From NCBI RefSeq assembly GCF_016908325.1, contig NZ_JAFBDR010000008.1, positions 107,887 through 171,886 on the forward strand: a stretch of 64,000 bases of DNA. The letters run 5' to 3'. Of this stretch, positions 25,555 to 34,762 are shown piece by piece. Positions within the stretch are counted from its first letter, which is position 1. Each line of letters begins with the position of its first letter. A program made the position numbers and the translations under genes. The notes below the pieces were generated by a model that was given only the letters and a program-made list of their open reading frames with translations, was not told where the DNA came from and made no database searches. This DNA comes from Aquibacillus albus. GTDB lineage: Bacteria; Bacillota; Bacilli; Bacillales; Amphibacillaceae.

Positions 25555-26768
25555 AGATAGTTGTTATAAGTCACTATTTCCCACCTGAAATAGGAGCCCC
25601 ATCCGCAAGATTATATGAGATGGCTAGACATTGGGTAGAACTTGGTAATGAAGTACATGTGGTTACATGTTTTCCTAACCATCCTACAGGAATAATACCT
25701 AAAAAATACAGAGGTATGAAATACATGTATGAAAAAATGGATGGTATCCATGTGCATAGGAATTATGTATATGCTACACCTAATAAAGGTTTTATTAAAA
25801 AGACATTAGGCCATATATCTTTCATGTTTTCTTCTGTATTACTATCCATGAGGAAAATAAAAAATCCGGATGTAATAATAACTAGTTCACCAACATTCTT
25901 TTCTATCTTTTCGGGATATTGGTATAGCTCAAGAAAAAAAGCTTCATTTGTACTTGAAATTAGAGATTTGTGGCCTGCGGCAATGATAGAACTAGGAGTT
26001 ATGAAAGAGGGTTTCATAACAGATACACTAGAAAAGATGGAGCTGTTTTTTTACAGAAAGAGCAAAAGACTAATAATGGTAACAAAATCATTTAAAGAGA
26101 ATGTTGTTAATAGAGGTATCGATGAGAACAAAGTACATGTTATAACAAATGGAGTGAATCAGGATTTATTTTACCCTAAGAAAAAAAATAAGGACATAAT
26201 CAAAAAATATAATTTGAATGAAAAATTTGTTATCTCTTATGTAGGGGCACATGGTATTTCCCAAAATTTGAGTACCATATTAAAGGTTGCTAAGAGCTTA
26301 GAAGACGACAAGGAAATTCAATTCTTATTTATTGGTGAAGGTGCTGAAAAAGATAAATTAAAGCAAATAGCTAGTGAACAGGAGATAAAGAATGTTACTT
26401 TTGTTGATTCGCAGCCTAAAGAGGTGATTCAAGAGTTTTATAACACTTCTGATATATCGTTAATTCCTTTAAAGGACATAGAATTGTTCAAGACTTTTAT
26501 CCCCTCGAAGATGTTTGAGATAATGGCCTGCGGTGTTCCGATAGTTGCTAGTTTAGAAGGGGAATCAGCAGATATTTTAAAAGAGTCCAAAGCAGCTGAA
26601 GTAGTTAAACCCGATGATCCAGAACAAATAAAGAAGGCAATTAAAAAGCTTAAAAGCGATAAGGTACTATTGGAAAAATTAAAGAAAAATGGTCCGGCAT
26701 TTGTTGAACAGAATTATTCAAGAAGGAAGCTCGCAGAACAATACTTAAAAATTATAAGTGAAACATAG
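25551..26768 (+). CDS. GT4 glycosyltransferase, WbuB-like
   Basis: 405 residues with both Rossmann halves of GT-B enzymes. N-terminus: HYFPPEIGAPSARLYEMA and VVTCFPNHPTG, a hallmark of the WbuB subfamily that adds FucNAc/QuiNAc-type sugars. C-terminal donor domain: VSYVGAHG and FIPSKMFEIMACGVPIVAS (about 313-331) with the retaining-enzyme Glu. Translationally coupled to the heparinase-like gene. Confidence 0.85.
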   Translation: MKIVVISHYFPPEIGAPSARLYEMARHWVELGNEVHVVTCFPNHPTGIIPKKYRGMKYMYEKMDGIHVHRNYVYATPNKGFIKKTLGHISFMFSSVLLSMRKIKNPDVIITSSPTFFSIFSGYWYSSRKKASFVLEIRDLWPAAMIELGVMKEGFITDTLEKMELFFYRKSKRLIMVTKSFKENVVNRGIDENKVHVITNGVNQDLFYPKKKNKDIIKKYNLNEKFVISYVGAHGISQNLSTILKVAKSLEDDKEIQFLFIGEGAEKDKLKQIASEQEIKNVTFVDSQPKEVIQEFYNTSDISLIPLKDIELFKTFIPSKMFEIMACGVPIVASLEGESADILKESKAAEVVKPDDPEQIKKAIKKLKSDKVLLEKLKKNGPAFVEQNYSRRKLAEQYLKIISET

Positions 26769-26780
26769 AGGGAGATTTAG

Positions 26781-27638
26781 ATGATTTTACTGACAGGTGC
26801 TACAGGTTTTCTAGGAGAGTTTGTTCTAGAAGAACTAGTGAAAAGAGGTCATGAAGTTACTTGTTTTGTAAGAAAAACTAGTGATCTTGATAAAATTAAG
26901 CGATTAAATGTTAATTATGTTTATGGTGAGTTAGAAGACTATAGGTCAATTTGTGAAGCGCTAAAGGGAAAAGAGGCGCTAATTAACATAGCTTCTCTGG
27001 GATTTGGACATGGCCCCAATATAGTAAATGCATGTGAAGAAGTAGGAGTAAAGCGATCCATTTTTGTTAGTACTACAGGCATATTTACTAAGTTAAATCC
27101 TGATAGTAAAGGGATCAGATTAGCGGCTGAAAAACTAATAAAAGAAAGCAACTTAGATTATACAATTATTCGTCCAACCATGATTTATGGGACTTCTAAA
27201 GATCGCAATATGTGGAGATTAGTAAAATATTTAAAAAGATTACCTGTACTCCCTATATTAGGTTCAGGTACCTATTTGCAACAACCAGTATATGTAAAAG
27301 ATTTAGCAATAGCTATTGTAAGTGCTTATGAAAAAAACATAAGTATTAAGAAGGCTTATAATATCTCTGGTGACAAGGCACTCTCCTATAATGAAGTCGT
27401 TGATATAACAGGTAAAGCATTAGGGAAAAAGGTAGTAAAAATTCATATACCTATGAAGTTAAGCTATAACTTATTAAAAATGTACGAAAAGGTATCAAAA
27501 AGGCCTAAGTTGAAAGCTGAACAAGTACTAAGGCTTAATGAAAATAAGGATTTTTCATATGAAGAAGCAAAAAAAGATTTAGGATATAATCCATTAAGCT
27601 TTGAAGAGGGAATAAAGCTGGAAGTATCAGAAAGATAA
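26781..27638 (+). CDS. NAD-dependent epimerase/dehydratase (extended SDR)
   Basis: 285 residues. GATGFLGEF (5-13) binds the cofactor; STTGIFTKL and RPTMIYGTS mark the family. The usual Tyr-x3-Lys is not obvious: GIRLAAEKLI has Lys but no Tyr four residues before it, so its activity is uncertain. Probably a nucleotide-sugar reductase or epimerase of the QuiNAc/FucNAc branch, working with the EpsC-like dehydratase. Confidence 0.75.
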   Translation: MILLTGATGFLGEFVLEELVKRGHEVTCFVRKTSDLDKIKRLNVNYVYGELEDYRSICEALKGKEALINIASLGFGHGPNIVNACEEVGVKRSIFVSTTGIFTKLNPDSKGIRLAAEKLIKESNLDYTIIRPTMIYGTSKDRNMWRLVKYLKRLPVLPILGSGTYLQQPVYVKDLAIAIVSAYEKNISIKKAYNISGDKALSYNEVVDITGKALGKKVVKIHIPMKLSYNLLKMYEKVSKRPKLKAEQVLRLNENKDFSYEEAKKDLGYNPLSFEEGIKLEVSER

Positions 27639-27659
27639 TGCTCGAAGGAAGGTATTTAA

Positions 27660-28880
27660 ATGATTAATATTATTGGACTCGGCTATATTGGCCTACCCAC
27701 TGCTCTAATGTTTGCAAAAAGTGGGTTAAAAGTAGTTGGAACTGATTATAACTCCAATCTAGTAAATTCATTAACTGAGGGTAAGCTTACTTTTGAGGAA
27801 GAAGGCTTAGAAGAACTTTTTCAAGAAGCAATTTCCAATGGTATTGAATTTACAACAGAATACAAGAAAACACACACTTATATTATTGCTGTTCCAACAC
27901 CTTATATAAAAGATAGTAAGAAACTTGATCCAAAATATGTTATTTCTGCAGTAAATAGTGTTCTAGATATTTGTGAAAAGGGTGCAGCATTAATTATTGA
28001 ATCAACAATTTCACCAGGGACAACTGATAAATATATACGCCCAGAAATAGAAAGAAGAGGATATGTTATTGGTGAAGATGTTCATCTATTACATGCTCCT
28101 GAGAGAATAATTCCAGGTAAAATGATCTATGAACTTGAGTATAATTCAAGAACAATAGGTGCAGATAATCTTGAAATAGGAGAGAAGGTTAAAGGCCTCT
28201 ACTCAAATTTCTGTAAAGCAGAAATTGTTGTAAGTGATATTAGATCTGCAGAAATGTCTAAGGTTGTAGAAAATACTTATCGTGACATTAATATTGCATT
28301 TGCAAATGAATTAGCTAAGATTTGTCGTACCGATAATATGGATGTTTATGAGATTATTAGAATTGCTAATATGCATCCGCGAGTCAATATATTACAACCA
28401 GGACCAGGTGTCGGTGGGCATTGTATTTCTGTTGATCCTTGGTTTCTAGTCGGTGACTATCCTGACTTAACTAACCTAATTCTAACTGCACGGAAAATTA
28501 ATGATTCTATGCCCAGACATGTATTAGGAAGAATTAGAGATATTATGAGAGAGCATGGTATAAAGGATATATCAAAAGTGGGTCTTTATGGATTAGCGTA
28601 TAAAGAAAATGTTGATGATACAAGAGAGAGCCCTACACTTCAATTGTTAGAAAGAATGGACGAGCATTTAGCATTTGGAGTTAAAGTATTTGACCCATTT
28701 GTTAAGGAAAGAATTGTAGACCATCAATTTATGAACTTTGAAGACTTTTTAAATGAGATAGAAATTCTTGTAGTTATGGTGGGGCATGATCACATTAAAA
28801 ATAATAAAGATTTAATTAAAGAGAAGTTAGTTCTTGATGCTAAAAATATCTGTGCTTTTGAGAGTTCATATAAAATATAA
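27660..28880 (+). CDS. wecC: UDP-N-acetyl-D-mannosamine dehydrogenase (second copy)
   Basis: 406 residues, paralogous to the gene at 10281. GLGYIGLPTA (5-14), ENTYRDINIAFANELAKI and GPGVGGHCISVDPWFL (about 249-264) are all present. The codons are more AT-rich than in the first copy and the proteins differ clearly, so it came with the downstream locus rather than by recent duplication. It should supply UDP-ManNAcA, or a related uronic acid, for the exopolysaccharide. Confidence 0.85.
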   Translation: MINIIGLGYIGLPTALMFAKSGLKVVGTDYNSNLVNSLTEGKLTFEEEGLEELFQEAISNGIEFTTEYKKTHTYIIAVPTPYIKDSKKLDPKYVISAVNSVLDICEKGAALIIESTISPGTTDKYIRPEIERRGYVIGEDVHLLHAPERIIPGKMIYELEYNSRTIGADNLEIGEKVKGLYSNFCKAEIVVSDIRSAEMSKVVENTYRDINIAFANELAKICRTDNMDVYEIIRIANMHPRVNILQPGPGVGGHCISVDPWFLVGDYPDLTNLILTARKINDSMPRHVLGRIRDIMREHGIKDISKVGLYGLAYKENVDDTRESPTLQLLERMDEHLAFGVKVFDPFVKERIVDHQFMNFEDFLNEIEILVVMVGHDHIKNNKDLIKEKLVLDAKNICAFESSYKI

Positions 28881-28976
28881 GTTGAAGTAATTTAAGTATT
28901 TTATGTTTACTTAATGATTGTAAGTATGTAGGAGAAATGGAATATAAAGGGATTAGAGTTTAAATGTAAATAAAAA

Positions 28977-29001
28977 TTATGATTAAAAGCTTTAATCATA
29001 A
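28977..29001 (+). repeat. Inverted repeat over the wzy start codon
   Basis: TTATGATTAAA / TTTAATCATAA around a HindIII-like AAGCTT centre. The ATG at 28979 lies inside the left arm, so a hairpin in the message could hide it. Confidence 0.55.
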
Positions 29002-30283
29002 AATGGATAAAAGTATGGGTATTTATAAGTGGAAGGATGTAAATTTATTGGGAAGGATATGGAGTAGAGATTTCTTACTAAAAGTATGGGTTTTTTTCAT
29101 AGGTTTTCCCTTATTTATAAACGTCGGGGGACCAGAGGTTATTGGTTTAGGTACGTCTGTATTTAGTAATCAGCCCGGAATAAATTTGCCAATAAGCTTT
29201 TTTATTATGATATGGTTATTATTAGCAACTACATATAAAAAAATAGTTTTAAGAGAAAAATGGATTATTACATCATTGACAAAGCAATACATTTTTTTGT
29301 TTTATGTTTGTTTTTTATTGGCATTTTTTGGCATATTAATTAGTAATAAAATTACTGATTTGATCTTTGTATTTCAGATGACAGTTCCATTGTTAGTGTA
29401 TATTATAATAACAAATTATATTGACTGTATTAAAAAGTTTGAATTTATAATCAAAATAATGGTAGTAGGAGCTATTATAGGTTTTATACTTTTAGTAATT
29501 TCAAACATAGTCAATTATGGCCTTGAGATACTTTTGGGCTCAAAACCTTTAACAGACGAGGTATTTTTTTTAACAGTTTATCAAATCTATGATTACTATC
29601 CGGTAGTTATTGCTGTTATTGCAATTTTATTGTTTAATTGGTTCTTAAACAGTGAATCATTTTACAAAAAAAACCTATTATTTATTCTGTTTATTATTGC
29701 TATTATCGTAATGACTAAACTTAACTCAAGAAATGCATTATTAGCTTTTGGTATAAGTTTTTCTTTATTAGTCTTTTTCGGTAATTTAAGATATCGTTTA
29801 AAGTTAATATTAGCTTTTCTAAGTTTTGGTGTTCTCTTGGTTTTATATAGTTTAAACCTTTCGGTTTTTCATAGAATTTTAAATGCAAACAATAGCATAT
29901 CTGTTCGTTTAGAAAGACTAGAACAAGGTTTGCATCAAGTCTACTCTCATCCCTTATTTGGTTCGATGTTTAGGTCAGATGAGATAACAGGTTTTCATAA
30001 TCAATATCTAGAGTTAGCTGGAAATGCAGGAATATTCATTACAGTGGCTTTCTTTTCCTTTTTATTAATGTTTATATTCAGAACAGCTAAATATATTAAA
30101 AGGCAAAATAACAAACAATTAAAATCCATATCAGTTTCAATTGTTTGTATAATTATAGGGATTTTATTAGGCTCTAATATAGCTCAAAGTAATTTTACAC
30201 AACCGATGAGTTCCTTTTTAATTTGGTTTTTAATTGGTTGTCAAGATTCTCTTAATAGGCTAAAGGAAAGATCAGATATATAA
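28979..30283 (+). CDS. O-antigen polymerase-like membrane protein (Wzy)
   Basis: 434 residues, ten to twelve hydrophobic helices, one large loop with LNSRNALLAFG (about 250) and a later HNQYLELAGNAG (about 338) as in Wzy/ligase proteins. It probably polymerises the lipid-linked repeat unit outside the membrane. No clear ribosome site precedes the ATG at 28979; starts at 29003 (MDKSMG) or 29015 are alternatives. Confidence 0.78.
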   Translation: MIKSFNHKMDKSMGIYKWKDVNLLGRIWSRDFLLKVWVFFIGFPLFINVGGPEVIGLGTSVFSNQPGINLPISFFIMIWLLLATTYKKIVLREKWIITSLTKQYIFLFYVCFLLAFFGILISNKITDLIFVFQMTVPLLVYIIITNYIDCIKKFEFIIKIMVVGAIIGFILLVISNIVNYGLEILLGSKPLTDEVFFLTVYQIYDYYPVVIAVIAILLFNWFLNSESFYKKNLLFILFIIAIIVMTKLNSRNALLAFGISFSLLVFFGNLRYRLKLILAFLSFGVLLVLYSLNLSVFHRILNANNSISVRLERLEQGLHQVYSHPLFGSMFRSDEITGFHNQYLELAGNAGIFITVAFFSFLLMFIFRTAKYIKRQNNKQLKSISVSIVCIIIGILLGSNIAQSNFTQPMSSFLIWFLIGCQDSLNRLKERSDI

Positions 30284-30347
30284 ATTTTTTAAAGCAAAAA
30301 CATGGAATTTATAAAATAATAATTTAAATAGAGGGAAGAGGTTATAC

Positions 30348-32450
30348 ATGAAACAATTATTTCTAATGGTTAAAGACGGAACCGTAAAACTAATAGATAC
30401 GCCACACCCTACAGTTAAGGACAATTATGTACTAGTTGAAACTCATTATTCAGTGGTTAGTGCTGGAACCGAAAGAAGCCTTACTTCATTTGGTGGAAAA
30501 AATTTACTTCAAAAAGCGTTAGAGAGACCAGATCAAGTAAAAAAAGTAACAGAAAAAATGTCAACAGATGGAATATTAACTACCATAGACTCTGCGTTTA
30601 ATCGCTTAAAGGAACCAATGCCAATGGGTTATTCTGGTGTTGGAAAAATTATAACTTGCGGCAGAGGAGTAACAGAGGTAGAGGTAGGAGATATTGTAGC
30701 AATGGCAGGACATGCCTACCATAGTGAAGTAAATCGTGTAAATAAAAACCTAATTGCAAAAATACCAGAAGAGTTCGAAGATTATCGCCAAGGTGCATTA
30801 TGTGCTTTAGGTGGCATTGCATTGCAAGGAATCCATCAAGCAAATGTAGTACCAGGTGAAACGGTTGCTGTCATTGGCCTTGGTTTATTAGGACATATTG
30901 TATCACGTATATTAAACGCTTATGGTTGTGACGTAATTGGTTATGACGTAGTAGATAAATCATTACCTGGTACAAACCTAAAAGCTTTTGTAAACTCAAA
31001 TGATGAAAATGCAGAAGACATAACAAAATCACTTACAAAAGGTAGAGGCGTTGATAAAGTAATCATTACAGCTGCTGCAAATAGTAACGGACCAATGGAT
31101 TTAGCTGCAGCAATTGCTCGTGATCGAGGAACGATCTGTATGATCGGTGTAACTCAAATGAATATTGATAGACGTCCATATTATGATAAAGAGTTAACAT
31201 TCACGATTGCGCGTTCATATGGCCCAGGAAGATATGATTCCAATTATGAAGAAAAAGGTATTGATTATCCAATTGGTCATGTTCGATTTACTGAGGGACG
31301 AAATATCGAGGAATTTATCCGTTTAATAGTAGAAAAGAGAGCAGACTTCTCAGATTTAATAACTCATGAAATAGCCTTTGAAAAAGCTAATGAAGCGTAT
31401 GAAATGATCACAACAAACACTAATAAAGTGAAGTATATTGGCATTTTACTAAAATATGCACAAAATGATGCTAAATGGAAAGGTACTGTAGATTCTAATT
31501 CTAATAAGTTAGTAGATAAAAATGCCGTTTCTGTTGGCTTAATAGGCGCGGGAAATTTTGCGAAAAATACTCTTTTGCCAATTATGAAAGATACTGGACT
31601 TTATCGTTTTAAGGGACTAGCTACAACAGGTGGTGTAGGGTCTGCACAGGCTAATCAAGTTTTTTCATTTGATTATGCTACAAATGATGATAAAGAATTA
31701 TTAGATGATGATGAAATTGATTTGATAGTAGTATCAACACAACATAATAGTCATGCAAAGTTCATAATAGAGGCACTTGAAGCCGAAAAGCATGTGTATT
31801 GTGAGAAACCACTATGTTTAACACTTGATGAACTTGAGAAAATAGAATCAACTTATAAAGCTTCAAAAGGTGAATTATTCTGTGGGATGAATAGAAGGCA
31901 TGCACCTCTTATAAAGCAAATTAAAAAAAAGTTAAATACAGACTCAAACCCAGCAATTTATGATTATATTTGTAATGCAGGTTACATTCCTGGGGATCAT
32001 TGGACACAGGATGAAAAAGTGGGTGGTGGAAGGATAATCGGTGAGGCATGCCATTTTGTAGACGTAATTCAATATCTTGATGGTAGTGATTTATTATCCT
32101 TGAACCTATCTTTTGTTCAAAATGAAGCTTATCCAATGAAAGATAACGCTATAATAACATTAAGGTTTAAATCGGGTGCTATTGGTAATATTATTTATAC
32201 TTCTATGGGATCAAAAAAGTATCCAAAAGAACAACTAAGGGTATTTTCAAATGGTAAGGTTTATGAAATGGATAATTATATTAAAATGAATCAATTCGGA
32301 AGTGTTAAGAAAAAGAAGATGAAATTAAGACAGGATAAAGGAATAAAAGACGAGTACGAGTATATTTATAGTGTACTGAAAGGCGAAAAGGAAAATACTG
32401 TGATTGAGGATACTTTTGTTAATCATCGTTTATTAATTGGGAGTAAATAA
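30348..32450 (+). CDS. Bi-domain oxidoreductase (MDR dehydrogenase + Gfo/Idh/MocA)
   Basis: 700 residues with two dehydrogenase halves. Residues 1-360 are a zinc-type alcohol/threonine dehydrogenase fold (GYSGVGKI about 92, VIGLGLLGHIV about 175). Residues about 390-700 are a Gfo/Idh/MocA protein (GLIGAGNFAKNTLLP about 395, EKPLCLT about 485). This fusion occurs in bacterial polysaccharide loci next to heparinase II/III proteins, as here. The reaction is not known to me; a nucleotide-sugar or glycosyl redox step is likely. Confidence 0.85.
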   Translation: MKQLFLMVKDGTVKLIDTPHPTVKDNYVLVETHYSVVSAGTERSLTSFGGKNLLQKALERPDQVKKVTEKMSTDGILTTIDSAFNRLKEPMPMGYSGVGKIITCGRGVTEVEVGDIVAMAGHAYHSEVNRVNKNLIAKIPEEFEDYRQGALCALGGIALQGIHQANVVPGETVAVIGLGLLGHIVSRILNAYGCDVIGYDVVDKSLPGTNLKAFVNSNDENAEDITKSLTKGRGVDKVIITAAANSNGPMDLAAAIARDRGTICMIGVTQMNIDRRPYYDKELTFTIARSYGPGRYDSNYEEKGIDYPIGHVRFTEGRNIEEFIRLIVEKRADFSDLITHEIAFEKANEAYEMITTNTNKVKYIGILLKYAQNDAKWKGTVDSNSNKLVDKNAVSVGLIGAGNFAKNTLLPIMKDTGLYRFKGLATTGGVGSAQANQVFSFDYATNDDKELLDDDEIDLIVVSTQHNSHAKFIIEALEAEKHVYCEKPLCLTLDELEKIESTYKASKGELFCGMNRRHAPLIKQIKKKLNTDSNPAIYDYICNAGYIPGDHWTQDEKVGGGRIIGEACHFVDVIQYLDGSDLLSLNLSFVQNEAYPMKDNAIITLRFKSGAIGNIIYTSMGSKKYPKEQLRVFSNGKVYEMDNYIKMNQFGSVKKKKMKLRQDKGIKDEYEYIYSVLKGEKENTVIEDTFVNHRLLIGSK

Positions 32451-32472
32451 TTTTTAGTATTGGAGAACATAT

Positions 32473-33534
32473 ATGAATAAAAAGTCTATTGTTATGATTG
32501 GACCTTTTCCACCTCCAATTGGAGGGATTTCAATTCATACCTCAAGATTGGTTAGTGAAATTAATAAAAAGTATAAAATATTTAAAATTGATACATCAAG
32601 AAATAGAATTATTCAAGGAGTAATTCTTTTAAAATTGCTTATATTATCAAAGGTTAAACTTTCGACATTTATTGTTCATAACCATGTGTTTAAGCTTTGG
32701 TCAAACTCAATTATAGTATTTTTATGCAAGTTTTTTGGTGTTAAGTATATCCAGACTATCCATAGCTTTAGAATAAACCATGATGAGTTAGGTAGTAAGG
32801 AAATAAAATTAATAAAATTTATAATCCGAAATACCTACAAGACTATTGCTGTTAGTAATAAGATTAGAGAGGATTTGCTTCAGTTTGATCCAAGTCTTTC
32901 TGAAAAGATTACAGTAATTCCAGCTTTTATACCTTATGAGAATAAACAAGTGAGCAGTAAGAAATACTTAGATGATTTACAGATTAGTGAATTCTTAAAA
33001 TCACATGAAGTTATTTTGTGTGCAAATGCTTATAAAATTGTTTTTTATAATAATGAAGACCTATACGGACTTGATTTATGTATTGATTTAATGGGTAAAA
33101 TTAAACAATTAGACTTCAATGTGGGTTTTATTTTTATGTTACCTCAAATATCCAATAGTGAATATTACAACAATTTGTTAGAGAAGATTCGTGAATTAGG
33201 ATTAGAACAAGATTTTCTTTTTATCAATAAAGAGGTGGATTTGGTACCTCTGTTTGAATATGTTGATATTTTTTTAAGGCCAACCAATACTGATGGAGAT
33301 GCATTATCAATTAGAGAGTCATTATATTCAGGAACTCCTTGTATAGCTAGTGATGTTGTAGATAGACCATTAGGTACAGTTACTTTTAAAAATAGGAATG
33401 TAGTAGATTTATATGAAAAAGTACAAAATGTAATTATAAATCTAGAAGAAGAAAAAGCAAAGGTACGAAATTTTAGTAATACACATGAGGAATTTATTGA
33501 TAAATATTATAGACTGTACGAAAAATGTAATTAG
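32473..33534 (+). CDS. GT4-type glycosyltransferase
   Basis: 353 residues. N-terminal GPFPPPIGGISIHTSRL (11-27) is a typical acceptor-domain start; ALSIRESLYSGTPCIASDV (about 277-295) gives the donor-site E-x7-E-like region. A cytoplasmic enzyme adding one sugar of the repeat unit. GGAGAA upstream; the spacing from the bi-domain gene is 22 bp. Sugar specificity unknown. Confidence 0.82.
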   Translation: MNKKSIVMIGPFPPPIGGISIHTSRLVSEINKKYKIFKIDTSRNRIIQGVILLKLLILSKVKLSTFIVHNHVFKLWSNSIIVFLCKFFGVKYIQTIHSFRINHDELGSKEIKLIKFIIRNTYKTIAVSNKIREDLLQFDPSLSEKITVIPAFIPYENKQVSSKKYLDDLQISEFLKSHEVILCANAYKIVFYNNEDLYGLDLCIDLMGKIKQLDFNVGFIFMLPQISNSEYYNNLLEKIRELGLEQDFLFINKEVDLVPLFEYVDIFLRPTNTDGDALSIRESLYSGTPCIASDVVDRPLGTVTFKNRNVVDLYEKVQNVIINLEEEKAKVRNFSNTHEEFIDKYYRLYEKCN

Positions 33535-33655
33535 ATAAACCTTCTGTATTCATTTCAAAAAAGTTTCAGATAATTATTATCTTGATTTAATGCTTAAGAA
33601 CATAGCTCTAATTGAAGATCAAAATAAAGAATACAAAAATTAGAAAGGTAAGTTT

Positions 33656-34762
33656 ATGAATAGAAAACATAAAGTTATGCAGATAATACCCAATCTCGGA
33701 CTTGCTGGAGCAGAAGTTATGGTGGAAAACTTAGCTGTGAGTTTAAAGGATAAAGGTTATAGAGTAAGTGTTGTTAGTTTATATAATGAAAAATCTGTAA
33801 TAACAACAAGGTTAGAAAATAAAAATGTACCATTATTTTATTTAGGGAAGAAAAAGGGTTTAGATATAAAGATTATCTTTAAATTATTTAAGCTATTTTT
33901 GAAAGAAAGACCTACTATAGTTCATACACATCGTTATGCAATGCAATATGTGATACCTGCTGCATCATTAGCAAGGATACCCATAAGGGTCCATACTATA
34001 CATAATGTTGCAGTCAAGGAAGTCTCGAAATCCCAAAGACTATTACATTATTTTTTTTTCAAATACTGCAAAGTTATTCCTGTATCTATTAGCCCGCTTG
34101 TAAAAAAGTCTGTAATTGAAGAGTATAAATTTATTGATAGTGAAGTTGAGATGATTTATAACGGTATAAATTTGGAAAAGTGTATTCCGAAAAGTGAATA
34201 TCTCAGTAACGGTGATATAAGTCTTCTTCATATAGGGCGTTTTACAGAACAAAAGAATCACATTGGTTTAATAGAGAGCTTTAAAATCGTAAATGATAGC
34301 TTTCCTAATACAACTTTGCAGTTAATTGGTTCGGGTGACTTAGAAAACGAGATAAGGAAAAAGATTAAAGAATTAAATTTAGAACACTCAGTTCAAATTT
34401 TGGGATTAAAGTCGCAGGTATATCCTTATCTAAATAAAGCAGATATATTTGTCCTTCCTTCACATTGGGAAGGTATGCCAATTACTTTGATTGAAGCTAT
34501 GGGAACAGCCTTACCAATTGTTGCAACGGAAGTAGGGGGAATTCCTGATATGATTAAAAGTGATGTATCAGGTTTACTTGTAAATGTGGATAAAGAAAGT
34601 ATTGCAAAAGCCTTATTGAAATTGGTGAAAAATGCACCTCAAAGACAGAAACTTGGCAATAGAGCAAAAATTGATTCTGAACATTTTTCAGTACAAGTTA
34701 TGCAAAAACATTACTCGAATATATATGAAACTTACTATTCAAAGTTTAAATTAAATAAGTGA
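33656..34762 (+). CDS. GT4-type glycosyltransferase
   Basis: 368 residues. IPNLGLAGAEVMVENLA (10-26) and VHTHRYAMQY open the acceptor domain; LHIGRFTEQKNH and EGMPITLIEAMGTALPIVAT (about 271-290) form the donor domain with the conserved Glu pair. AAAGGT upstream. It is the last transferase before the decayed stretch at 34763-35836. Confidence 0.86.
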   Translation: MNRKHKVMQIIPNLGLAGAEVMVENLAVSLKDKGYRVSVVSLYNEKSVITTRLENKNVPLFYLGKKKGLDIKIIFKLFKLFLKERPTIVHTHRYAMQYVIPAASLARIPIRVHTIHNVAVKEVSKSQRLLHYFFFKYCKVIPVSISPLVKKSVIEEYKFIDSEVEMIYNGINLEKCIPKSEYLSNGDISLLHIGRFTEQKNHIGLIESFKIVNDSFPNTTLQLIGSGDLENEIRKKIKELNLEHSVQILGLKSQVYPYLNKADIFVLPSHWEGMPITLIEAMGTALPIVATEVGGIPDMIKSDVSGLLVNVDKESIAKALLKLVKNAPQRQKLGNRAKIDSEHFSVQVMQKHYSNIYETYYSKFKLNK

